Positions 1 to 5,128 are shown, counted from the stretch's first letter. The stretch is 7,773 nucleotides of DNA from JAZDEU01 sp043808545 (GCA_043808545.1 JAZDEU010000014.1:1-7773); one strand, 5' to 3'. Program-made: numbers and translations. The notes: generated by a model from the letters alone, not told the origin.

Positions 1-146
1 TCAGATTTGCTTCTTAAAAATCTAAAGAATAGCGAGCTATCCATTCGGCAAGCTCAGGACAAGTTTTGAGGATTTTTAAGGAGTAAAGATGAAGTGAATA
101 TGAGATGAAATTAGGGAAGTTATTTTTACTTGAGCCCTTAATACAG
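1..146. repeat. Repeat-derived gap downstream of rsmA with an imperfect inverted repeat
   Basis: This stretch holds no supportable gene. An inverted repeat pairs CTTCTTAAAAATC at 10-22 with GATTTTTAAGGAG at 71-83, with one mismatch, and encloses a shorter GAGCT/AGCTC pair at 34-38 and 51-55. The loop contains TTCGGCAAGCTCAGGAC (44-60), which resembles a dispersed bacterial repeat often mistranslated as 'CPELVEG'. The minus-strand frame reading ...KTCPELAEW... stays open for about 40 codons but has no start codon, so I treat it as a repeat and not as a gene. No clear terminator for rsmA is visible here. Confidence 0.45.
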
Positions 147-1007
147 CTACACTGTTAATAAAGCTTTACGCAAATTTTTCCAATCATCAACGGTTAACTC
201 CTGCGGTCGCGCCTTTAAATCCAGCCCGCATTTTAATAAAGCATTTTCTATGTCATCCTCTTTTACGCCGACATTTTTAAGCCCATTTAATAAATTATTT
301 TTAAGCATTTTTCTTCGCGAAGAAAATCCTATTTTAACAATACGAAAAAAATCTTTTTCATCTTTATCGTCTATAAAATTAAAAAATTCTTCTCTTAAAA
401 CAAGCTTAATAATCGCGCTATTAACTTTAGGCTCGGGATAAAAACACGACTTATCAACAATGCTTATAATTTCAGGATTCGCATAAAACTGCGCGCTAAC
501 TCCTAAAATACTCATCTCCCCTTTCTTGCCGCTAGGAGCGCAAAGACGCTCGGCGACTTCTTTTTGGATTAACAAAACCATCATTCGCGGTTTCTGATTT
601 ATAGAAAAAAATTTCTTCAAAAAAGATCCTGTTATATTATAAGGGATATTAGCAATAATTTTATATTCTCTTCCGGCTGTTAACTTTTTTAATTCATCAT
701 AAGATAACTTTAAAATATCTTCATTTATAAATCTTATATTATCATATCCTTTAAGCTCTTTTTTTGCAACGTACATAAGGCTTTTATCTAATTCCACGGA
801 AATAATATTCCCGCCTTTTTCAGCCAATTTTCTTGTTAAAAATCCAAACCCGGGTCCTATTTCCAGTATTGTATCTTCTTTTTTTATATCTCCCGCTTGC
901 GTTATTTTTTCTAGCGCGTCATCGCGCAACAAAAAATTCTGCCCTTTTGATTTAGAAGGATAGATATTATATTTTTCGCACAATTCTTTTATGCTCTCTA
1001 ATGTCAT
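147..1007 (-). CDS. rsmA: 16S rRNA (adenine1518-N6/adenine1519-N6)-dimethyltransferase RsmA (KsgA)
   Basis: This enzyme transfers four methyl groups from S-adenosylmethionine to two adjacent adenines in the 3'-terminal helix of 16S rRNA, a late step in small-subunit assembly in the cytoplasm. The 286-residue product has the family layout: GQNFL at about 22-26, the SAM-binding motif I EIGPG at 49-53, an acidic VELD strand end, the catalytic NIPYN motif (NLPY-type) at 120-124, YPEPKV at 190-195, and the C-terminal SSRRKML at 229-235. Length is normal for the family. I start at the ATG at 1007; an in-frame TTG four codons upstream lies in the flanking AT repeat and adds only MIFF. No Shine-Dalgarno sequence precedes it. 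It is the last gene of the minus-strand series, about 190 bp after the pilW-like gene, and its role is unrelated to pili. Confidence 0.95.
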   Translation of the reverse strand: MTLESIKELCEKYNIYPSKSKGQNFLLRDDALEKITQAGDIKKEDTILEIGPGFGFLTRKLAEKGGNIISVELDKSLMYVAKKELKGYDNIRFINEDILKLSYDELKKLTAGREYKIIANIPYNITGSFLKKFFSINQKPRMMVLLIQKEVAERLCAPSGKKGEMSILGVSAQFYANPEIISIVDKSCFYPEPKVNSAIIKLVLREEFFNFIDDKDEKDFFRIVKIGFSSRRKMLKNNLLNGLKNVGVKEDDIENALLKCGLDLKARPQELTVDDWKNLRKALLTV

Positions 1008-1019
1008 AAAAAAAATCAA

Positions 1020-1195
1020 AAGTCAAAACGCAAAAGTCAAAAATACAAATTAAATCTCAAAAATTTTTGAAATTGTGAATATTAAAATTTTAAAATAATT
1101 TAAATTGAAAGTAATTTTTTTCAAAATTTAAAAAAATTTTTATATATTTTTAAAGTTTTGATTTGTGTATTTGAGATTTGATTTTTGACTTTTTA
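1020..1195. repeat. Long AT-rich imperfect palindrome between pilW-like gene and rsmA
   Basis: The gap is almost entirely an AT-rich inverted repeat. The outer left arm (about 1032-1060, AAAAGTCAAAAATACAAAT followed by TAAATCTCAA) mirrors the right arm (about 1160-1195, containing TTGAGATTTGATTTTTGACT) with small indels. The left arm also carries a nearby direct duplication of AAAAGTCAAAA. The inner part is A/T homopolymer-rich and partly self-complementary. The element abuts both the pilW-like stop (1198) and the rsmA start (1007), so it forms the whole 5' region of rsmA. I see no clear promoter in it. Confidence 0.7.
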
Positions 1196-1197
1196 TG

Positions 1198-1860
1198 TCA
1201 CCGATAGTATTCTCTTGAAGAAACCGTTGTCTGCAAAGTTACAGAAACTGGCGTCTCTTGGCTGGATGGCTCGGCTTCAATAGTAGAAAGAACTATCGTA
1301 ACCATAGGCTGTATATCCGCAACTTCGCACAATTGAGTCGCTACATCGCATAAACCAATACCTGAAGCGCAATCAGCGTGAGCGCTACAAGCCTTCACAT
1401 AAAAAGGATCGCTTACTGGAACAATATAAAATTTTAAATCGCTCACTTTTATCCCTTTTGGGGTTATCGCCGCGAACTGATCAGCAGTTCCGTCCGCGTC
1501 CTGATCTATCCCAGCGGCAATGCAAGGACTGCTCGCGGCATTAGCGCAATCCGCGCCTGTCGCTTTTTCAAAAACCGCCTGCCTGCCATCAGAGTCAAAC
1601 ACATATAACTCTTCTTCGGGGTTATTAACTGTAGTATAATGCGCGTAATCAATTTTGCCAAGCCTAACTGCTCTCGCCATAGTTTCTAACGCGTAACTCG
1701 CGTCGCTTTGAACTTTCTGATATGCAAGCACTTTCTTTTGCGACCTATTTGTGAACATAAAAATTTCAGTAATTATAAAAATTGAAATTGAAAAAACACC
1801 CAAGACTACAACTAATTCCATTAAAGTAAAACCGCTGTTATTTTTTAATTTTAATCTCAT
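1198..1860 (-). CDS. Minor pseudopilin, PilW/GspJ-like
   Basis: This is a type IV prepilin with a class III signal, predicted to be processed by PilD and placed in the inner membrane or pilus tip. The leader MRLKLKNNSG is cut before F11, giving FTLMELVVVLG with Glu at mature position 5, followed by one hydrophobic helix to about residue 36. The N-terminal pattern and the segment QSDASYALETMARAVRLG are typical of the PilW/GspJ type. The globular part has a DQDADGTAD stretch (119-127) that fits a DxDxDGxxD calcium-binding loop. Six cysteines (105, 113, 158, 164, 171, 178) could form disulfides; the last four are spaced like a small Cys-rich knot. It is the last of three consecutive minor pseudopilins. 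The ATG at 1860 has no good Shine-Dalgarno sequence. The exact subfamily is uncertain. Confidence 0.85.
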   Translation of the reverse strand: MRLKLKNNSGFTLMELVVVLGVFSISIFIITEIFMFTNRSQKKVLAYQKVQSDASYALETMARAVRLGKIDYAHYTTVNNPEEELYVFDSDGRQAVFEKATGADCANAASSPCIAAGIDQDADGTADQFAAITPKGIKVSDLKFYIVPVSDPFYVKACSAHADCASGIGLCDVATQLCEVADIQPMVTIVLSTIEAEPSSQETPVSVTLQTTVSSREYYR

Positions 1861-1884
1861 ATAAAATTATTTTTTTGTTTTCTT

Positions 1885-2026
1885 GGGACTGTCGCCAAAT
1901 GGATGTTTTGCGTCATTCTGAGGAGGAACGACGAAGAATCCCAGATTTTTTTCGCTTAACTATGGGATCCTTCCCCTTCCTGGCGCTCAGGGTCAGGATG
2001 ACGCTCTGGCATTCGGCGACATTCCC
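1885..2026. repeat. CGTCATTCTGA-family long hairpin, copy 1, with outer arms
   Basis: The inner hairpin pairs CGTCATTCTGA (1911-1921) with TCAGGATGACG (1993-2003), and GAAGAATCCCA (1933-1943) with TGGGATCCTTC (1963-1973), each with one wobble-type difference. The loop reads T-rich then CGCTTAACTATGGGAT, closely matching the loop of the copy at 7654-7773. Uniquely here, an outer inverted repeat extends the element: GTCGCCAAATG at 1891-1901 pairs with CATTCGGCGAC at 2010-2020, and the match continues raggedly to about 1885 and 2026. It fills the gap between the pilV-like stop and the pilW-like start. Confidence 0.8.
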
Positions 2027-2043
2027 TTCTTGTTTTTTTGAGG

Positions 2044-2646
2044 TCATCTCCAATTATAAATACTATCTTCAACAACTAAAGAATGCGCTCGCGCATGCTC
2101 TTCCCAGCGCATCTCCGCTATGACTCTTATCCCTACTTTGCTCCCCGCAGAACAAACGGCGCTGTTTTCAATAGTCTCTGCGCCAGTTGAAAGACATATC
2201 GCCTTTAAGGATAAAAGCCTTTTATAAAAAGTTTTTTCTGTGTCTTCCGGCTGCGCGTTCGCTTGCGTAAATAAATTCTTATAAGCGCCTGAAATAAATC
2301 TGTAAATCGCAGTGTTGCTGTCCGTAAAATCGTCTGGAGAAAAACCTATGCTCCAAGTATTATTTATATAATTTAAAATTAATACACCATCGTAATCGGA
2401 TAACGAATATAATCCCATATCCCAATTATTCCCAGCGAGCCAATTGCTGTCTCTTATATTATGTACAACCTCAACAGCCTCGCGCGCTAAATTTGCCGCG
2501 ACTACTCTAGTTTCCGCTTCATAATTACTTGACAAACTAGACTGCGCTACCGCTATCGCGCCAGTTAATCCGACTATAATAATAGATATGCCCGCGATCG
2601 CCTCTATCAATCCTTGCCCATCTTTATTTTTTATTAAATTTAACAT
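2044..2646 (-). CDS. Minor pseudopilin, PilV/GspI-like
   Basis: This is a predicted minor pilin of the type IV pilus. From the ATG at 2646 the product is 200 residues. The leader ends KDG and cleavage before Q11 gives QGLIEAIAGIS, with the conserved Glu at mature position 5 and a hydrophobic helix to about residue 35. The segment NLAREAVEVVHNIRDSNWL (about 52-70) is the characteristic post-helix signature I associate with PilV-like proteins of Patescibacteria. Two cysteines (151 and 165) may form a disulfide. An in-frame GTG six codons upstream (2664) lies inside the flanking palindromic repeat, so I prefer the internal ATG, although neither has a Shine-Dalgarno sequence. It sits between the GspH-like and PilW-like genes, the usual H-I-J order of minor pseudopilins. 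Confidence 0.85.
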   Translation of the reverse strand: MLNLIKNKDGQGLIEAIAGISIIIVGLTGAIAVAQSSLSSNYEAETRVVAANLAREAVEVVHNIRDSNWLAGNNWDMGLYSLSDYDGVLILNYINNTWSIGFSPDDFTDSNTAIYRFISGAYKNLFTQANAQPEDTEKTFYKRLLSLKAICLSTGAETIENSAVCSAGSKVGIRVIAEMRWEEHARAHSLVVEDSIYNWR

Positions 2647-2655
2647 ATTTGCAGA

Positions 2656-2725
2656 TACGGGCACGAAGCATCGCGCCCCTACACTTTATAAACTTTTGTA
2701 CGGGCACGATGCTTCGCGCCCCTGC
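2656..2725. repeat. Double copy of 27-bp TACGGGC palindrome
   Basis: Two copies of a 27-bp imperfect palindrome, TACGGGCACG...GCGCCCCTAC at 2656-2682 and a near-identical unit at 2699-2725, are separated by a 16-bp spacer that reads like CTTTATAAACTTTTG. The core arms differ slightly between copies (CGAAGCATCG versus CGATGCTTCG) but both keep a hairpin-forming layout. The pair fills the 86-bp gap between the GspH-like stop and the PilV-like start. The same two-unit arrangement recurs at 4234-4301. It resembles REP-type elements mobilised by Y1 (RAYT) transposases; none is encoded in the window. Confidence 0.85.
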
Positions 2726-2732
2726 TTTATAA

Positions 2733-3269
2733 CTACTCTATCTCCGCTCTTCCTGAAATTTGATTTAATGTTACCGTTTTAGCATCCCCCGTCTCATCAT
2801 AAGTTAAAATTATAGAATATTGCCCTCCATTTTTAATATCGCAATCGCATATTGGGCATAAATCTTGATTAACGCATACTTGCCCTTTCGGCGGAAAAAA
2901 AATCAGATTCTTATTATTGCCTGTTTCAGCTAAAGAAATTTTTTGCAAAACCACAGCGCTCGCCGCCTCGCCTGCGTCATACTTCTTATTAGAATTATCA
3001 TCAGAAAAAATAGTATAACCGGTACTTTCAAAATGTATCCCATATCCTCCAAAAGGCATTTCATGACCATCAAACTTGCTTCCGTTTAAAACCATATTCT
3101 GCATTTTTCTTATATTGCTTAATAAAACATTAGATTCTAAATTTAATAAATTTTTTTTCTCCCCCGCCCTGTAATTAGTTATAGATAAAGTAGTTATTAT
3201 CGTCAAAATAAAAACTGAAACTAACATCTCTATAAGGGAAAAACCATTTTGATTATGTTTTAATGTCAT
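2733..3269 (-). CDS. Minor pseudopilin, GspH/FimT-like
   Basis: This 178-residue prepilin-like protein is predicted to be a minor or tip component of the type IV pilus. The short leader MTLKHNQNG is cleaved before F10, giving FSLIEMLVSVF with Glu at mature position 5 and a hydrophobic helix to about residue 30. The motif FSDDNSNKKYDAGE (88-101) fits the acidic D-x-N-x-N...D-x-G-E loop common in GspH-like pseudopilins and could bind calcium. A second feature is a cysteine cluster C132, C138, C141, C143 (CPICDC), unusual for the family and possibly a disulfide pair or metal site. The ATG at 3269 has no Shine-Dalgarno sequence; its upstream gap is occupied by a repeat hairpin. It is the first of three adjacent minor pseudopilins. 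Confidence 0.85.
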   Translation of the reverse strand: MTLKHNQNGFSLIEMLVSVFILTIITTLSITNYRAGEKKNLLNLESNVLLSNIRKMQNMVLNGSKFDGHEMPFGGYGIHFESTGYTIFSDDNSNKKYDAGEAASAVVLQKISLAETGNNKNLIFFPPKGQVCVNQDLCPICDCDIKNGGQYSIILTYDETGDAKTVTLNQISGRAEIE

Positions 3270-3307
3270 AATAGTTTTATTTATTGAACCTTCAACGCAT
3301 TGTTTTA

Positions 3308-3441
3308 CGTCATCCTGAGCGACGGATAATTTGCGTAATCCTGAGCGTAGCGAAGGATCCCATCGCTTACACGCCTTCCGCAGTCAATTCTCTCGCGCCA
3401 CGAGATTCTTCACCCCGCAAAGCGGGGTTCAGAATGACGCT
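3308..3441. repeat. CGTCATTCTGA-family long hairpin, copy 2, with internal duplication
   Basis: The left end CGTCATCCTGA (3308-3318) pairs with TCAGAATGACG (3429-3439). The right arm (3399-3441) is nearly identical to that of the copy at 7720-7762, including a nested CCCCGC/GCGGGG hairpin at 3413-3427. The left arm is longer than in the other copies because a 14-bp block CGTCATCCTGAGCG (3308-3321) is repeated as CGTAATCCTGAGCG at 3334-3347, 26 bp further on. The right end stops 3 bp short of the pilD stop codon, so on the pilD mRNA this would be an immediate 3' stem-loop. Confidence 0.8.
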
Positions 3442-3444
3442 ATA

Positions 3445-4224
3445 CTACCTAATCAATCTCATATACCACGCCATTATCTCGCTCCCCCAAAGCATAGAAA
3501 TATACGCCGCGGAGCTTAAAAATGTTCCAAAAGGAACTTTGCTATTCATTTTTTTATTCTTAATAATCATTGAAAAAAATCCGATAATCGCTCCCGCGAC
3601 ATAAGCTATGAATAATGCGACTATAGTTTTCTGCCATCCTAACATAACTCCGATTAAAAACCCTAATCTTATATCTCCCCCGCCAATCCACTTCCCGCGT
3701 GAAACGACGAATTGCAGTAAAAAAAATCCTCCTGCAATAACTCCGCCTAAAAAAAGATCAGTAAATTTATAACCTATTATCATGTTTAATATAAAGGCGA
3801 TTGCTATTGCAGGCAAACTTACTTTATCTAGAATCAAATACCATCGGAAGTCATAAACAAAAATTATAATCAGTATGGCAGTAAATAAAAAATATGTGAA
3901 TAAAATTAAGTAATTGATAATTGGCAATTGGTAATTAGCGGTAAAATAAAAATTCCATTGAATAAAAGCTAAAACAAATAAAACAGCTGTTGCCAGTTCC
4001 ACTAATGGATACTGTATTGATATTTTTTTATCGCAGTATCTGCATTTTCCAGCTAAAGATAAATAACTTACTAAAGGAATATTATCGTACCATAATAATG
4101 TATGTTTGCACTTTGGACAATGCGACCTGCCTTTAACAAAATTCTCGCCTTTTTTAAAACGTAAAATAACAACATTTAAAAAACTGCCGATACAAAGACC
4201 TATTATGAAAATTAGTATCCACAT
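3445..4224 (-). CDS. pilD: Type IV prepilin peptidase / N-methyltransferase PilD (peptidase family A24)
   Basis: This polytopic inner-membrane aspartic peptidase removes the leader from type IV prepilins after the conserved Gly and methylates the new N-terminus. From the ATG at 4224 the product is 259 residues. It begins directly with a membrane helix and GSFLNVVILR. The N-terminal cytoplasmic domain has two CxxC pairs (CPKC 36-39, CRYC 61-64), typical of a zinc site in bifunctional enzymes. The catalytic region shows YDFRWYLILD (Asp125 as first candidate nucleophile) and GGGD (Asp184, the GxGD motif). An in-frame GTG at 4254 lies within the upstream palindromic repeat and would add ten residues ahead of the membrane helix; I reject it. 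Residues about 95-106 are encoded by an in-frame heptamer repeat. It has its own promoter at 4309-4336. Confidence 0.93.
   Translation of the reverse strand: MWILIFIIGLCIGSFLNVVILRFKKGENFVKGRSHCPKCKHTLLWYDNIPLVSYLSLAGKCRYCDKKISIQYPLVELATAVLFVLAFIQWNFYFTANYQLPIINYLILFTYFLFTAILIIIFVYDFRWYLILDKVSLPAIAIAFILNMIIGYKFTDLFLGGVIAGGFFLLQFVVSRGKWIGGGDIRLGFLIGVMLGWQKTIVALFIAYVAGAIIGFFSMIIKNKKMNSKVPFGTFLSSAAYISMLWGSEIMAWYMRLIR
3911..3937. repeat. Heptamer repeat tract inside pilD
   Basis: On the minus strand this reads as AATTACC, AATTGCC, AATTATC, AATTACT in tandem: AATT every seven bases. It encodes roughly NYQLPIINYL, a short stretch between the second membrane segment and the one preceding the catalytic YD. 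Such AATTNNC tracts are typically non-coding in AT-rich genomes of this kind; here it keeps the reading frame open. Confidence 0.75.
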
Positions 4225-4233
4225 ATAACAAGG

Positions 4234-4301
4234 TACGGGCGTATTGCAATACACCCCTACTTTATGAACTTTCGTACTGGCACGATGCTTCGTACCCCTA
4301 C
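4234..4301. repeat. Double copy of 27-bp TACGGGC palindrome in the pilD leader
   Basis: Two 27-bp units lie at 4234-4260 (TACGGGCGTATTGCAATACA then CCCCTAC) and 4275-4301 (TACTGGCACGATGCTTCGTA then CCCCTAC), separated by a spacer like that of the pair at 2656-2725. The first unit is an almost perfect palindrome around GTATTGCAATAC. The pair begins where pilD transcription is predicted to start (about 4302) and ends nine bases before the pilD ATG, so it makes up nearly the whole predicted 5' leader. Confidence 0.85.
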
Positions 4302-4308
4302 TAATTTC

Positions 4309-4336
4309 ATTATACCATAAAAAATAATCCTATCAA
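4309..4336 (-). promoter_or_regulatory. Predicted sigma-70-type promoter for pilD
   Basis: Read on the minus strand, a TTGATA -35 box (4336-4331) is followed by a 16-bp spacer ending in TGG and a perfect TATAAT -10 box (4314-4309), giving an extended -10 TGGTATAAT. The start of transcription would be near 4302. The -35 box overlaps the T-tract of the pilA terminator, so the two units are packed back to back. It is predicted from sequence only. Confidence 0.75.
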
Positions 4337-4378
4337 AATAAAACCCCCATCCAAAATTACGGACGGGGATTTTATTTT
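4334..4378 (-). terminator. Intrinsic terminator of pilA
   Basis: The minus-strand RNA folds CCCCGUCC (4368-4361) against GGAUGGGG (4352-4345) around an 8-nt loop, and the stem extends into flanking A/U runs before UUUUAUUUU. Two positions that pair as G-U in the minus-strand RNA would be A-C mismatches in the plus-strand RNA, so the structure favours termination of the leftward pilA transcript. It begins about 30 bp after the pilA stop. Confidence 0.85.
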
Positions 4379-4409
4379 TAAATTTCATAAAGGATCCTCT
4401 ATGAAATTA

Positions 4410-4874
4410 CTATGGACAAGAAACTCCTGCTGGTGTTGCGGTACAACCAATACCTGCGCCTAAACTAGGTATTGCGTTCTCTAATGTGAAACCTATACTA
4501 TAGGTAGTTCCTGTGCTAATCGCATAAACATAGTTTGCTCCGCCAGGAGTTGGATTAGCAGGCACTTTTCCCATATACGTCGTTCCTAGCGCAGCTGCCG
4601 CAAATCCAGCATTAGCCGCAATTCCAGAACTTAAAGTAGCTCCTGCTCCAGTTCCTAAAGTTAAAGCCGCGCCTTGCACAGGATAAACATTTTGATCATT
4701 AAAGAATAACTCTAAACCTGTCTGAATTTGCTTAATATCAGAAACACGTCTTGCGTCTCTTGCCTTCTGTCTAGCGTTATTCAAAGATACAACTGCTAGA
4801 GTAGAAAGTAAACCGATAATCGCAATAACGACTAATAATTCAATCAATGTAAAACCTTTTCTATTGTATATCAT
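4410..4874 (-). CDS. pilA: Major type IV pilin PilA
   Basis: This is the likely main structural subunit of the pilus. The 154-residue prepilin has a short basic leader MIYNRKG, cleavage before F8 giving FTLIELLVVIAIIGLLS with Glu at mature position 5, then an amphipathic helix with a basic patch (RQKARDARRVSDIKQIQTGLELFF), as in Gram-positive-like and Patescibacteria pilins. The globular part follows the YP...YMGKVPANP...YVYA...YSIGFTLE pattern and is rich in Ala, Gly and Thr. Two cysteines, C144 and C153, could close a C-terminal disulfide loop. Expression looks dedicated: it has the only strong Shine-Dalgarno sequence in the window, its own predicted promoter (5042-5050) and a clean terminator after the stop. 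This supports the major rather than a minor pilin role. Confidence 0.9.
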   Translation of the reverse strand: MIYNRKGFTLIELLVVIAIIGLLSTLAVVSLNNARQKARDARRVSDIKQIQTGLELFFNDQNVYPVQGAALTLGTGAGATLSSGIAANAGFAAAALGTTYMGKVPANPTPGGANYVYAISTGTTYSIGFTLENAIPSLGAGIGCTATPAGVSCP

Positions 4875-4878
4875 TTTC

Positions 4879-4886
4879 TCACCTCC
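4879..4886 (-). promoter_or_regulatory. Strong Shine-Dalgarno site of pilA
   Basis: The minus strand reads GGAGGTGA four bases before the pilA ATG, within GAAGGGAGGTGAGAAA. It is close to the full anti-16S consensus. None of the other seven genes has a comparable site, which marks pilA as the most heavily translated gene here and fixes its start. Confidence 0.9.
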
Positions 4887-4932
4887 CTTCTTATATTCCG
4901 CATAAAAATTAAATTTAGCGAAAAGATATATA

Positions 4933-5035
4933 AATACAAATCTACAAATCTTATGCTAATCTGCAAATATGCGAATGTCGCAAATTTGTAGATTAGCATA
5001 TTCGTAGATTTGCATTTCATTTGTAGATTTGTATT
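4933..5035. repeat. 103-nt nested inverted repeat in the pilA leader
   Basis: The outer arms AATACAAATCTACAAAT (4933-4949) and ATTTGTAGATTTGTATT (5019-5035) match perfectly over 17 bp. Inside, ATGCTAATCTGCAAAT (4953-4968) pairs with ATTTGTAGATTAGCAT (4984-4999) with one mismatch, and TGCGA/TCGCA (4970-4974, 4978-4982) close the tip. The right side carries an extra unpaired copy of the TCGTAGATTTGCAT-like unit (about 5000-5018). It lies between the predicted pilA promoter and the ribosome binding site. Confidence 0.85.
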
Positions 5036-5041
5036 ATATTT

Positions 5042-5050
5042 ATTATATCA
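5042..5050 (-). promoter_or_regulatory. Predicted extended -10 promoter element of pilA
   Basis: The minus strand reads TGATATAAT (5050-5042), a perfect TATAAT with the TGn extension. No good -35 box occurs at 16-18 bp; the upstream sequence is an A/T tract that could act as an UP-like element. The transcription start is predicted near 5035, exactly at the base of the leader hairpin. A perfect -10 can arise by chance in such AT-rich sequence, but its place before pilA supports it. Confidence 0.6.
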
Positions 5051-5110
5051 CATTTTTAAAAAAAATATAATACAACTTTATCCACAATGCTAAAACTCCA
5101 AATTTTATAA

Positions 5111-5128
5111 ACTGCTTAATACTAAATA
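5111..5128. repeat. CTGCTTAATACTAAATA motif, copy after pilC
   Basis: ACTGCTTAATACTAAATA just after the pilC stop matches ACCGCTTAATACTAAATA at 7625-7642 with one difference. It continues into further AGTAT/ATACT-type units up to the pilC stop. It looks like a piece of the same AT-rich dispersed repeat seen upstream of the PilT-like gene. Confidence 0.6.

Noticed and set aside
1008..1019. TTG start giving an MIFF extension of RsmA
   Set aside because: It is rare, lies in the AT palindrome and precedes a good ATG whose product aligns with the usual RsmA N-terminus.
1875..2123. Plus-strand open frame of about 82 codons
   Set aside because: It reads through the hairpin repeat and the antisense of the pilV-like gene; RHSEEERRRIPDFF is a translated repeat.
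3284..3604. Plus-strand open frame of about 106 codons
   Set aside because: It is formed by repeat copy 2 and the antisense of the pilD 3' end; it encodes repeat-type peptide (VLRHPERR, LSVAKDP) with no family resemblance.
4920..5040. Possible CRISPR array, from repeated GTAGATTTG units
   Set aside because: Units are short, partly inverted and irregularly spaced with no unique spacers; the structure is a nested palindrome, and no cas gene is present.
5078..5086. Perfect DnaA-box-like 9-mer TTATCCACA upstream of the pilA promoter
   Set aside because: It is a single copy in AT-rich DNA with no cluster of further boxes, no DnaA or DnaN gene nearby and no GC-skew evidence; chance or a minor regulatory site is as likely.
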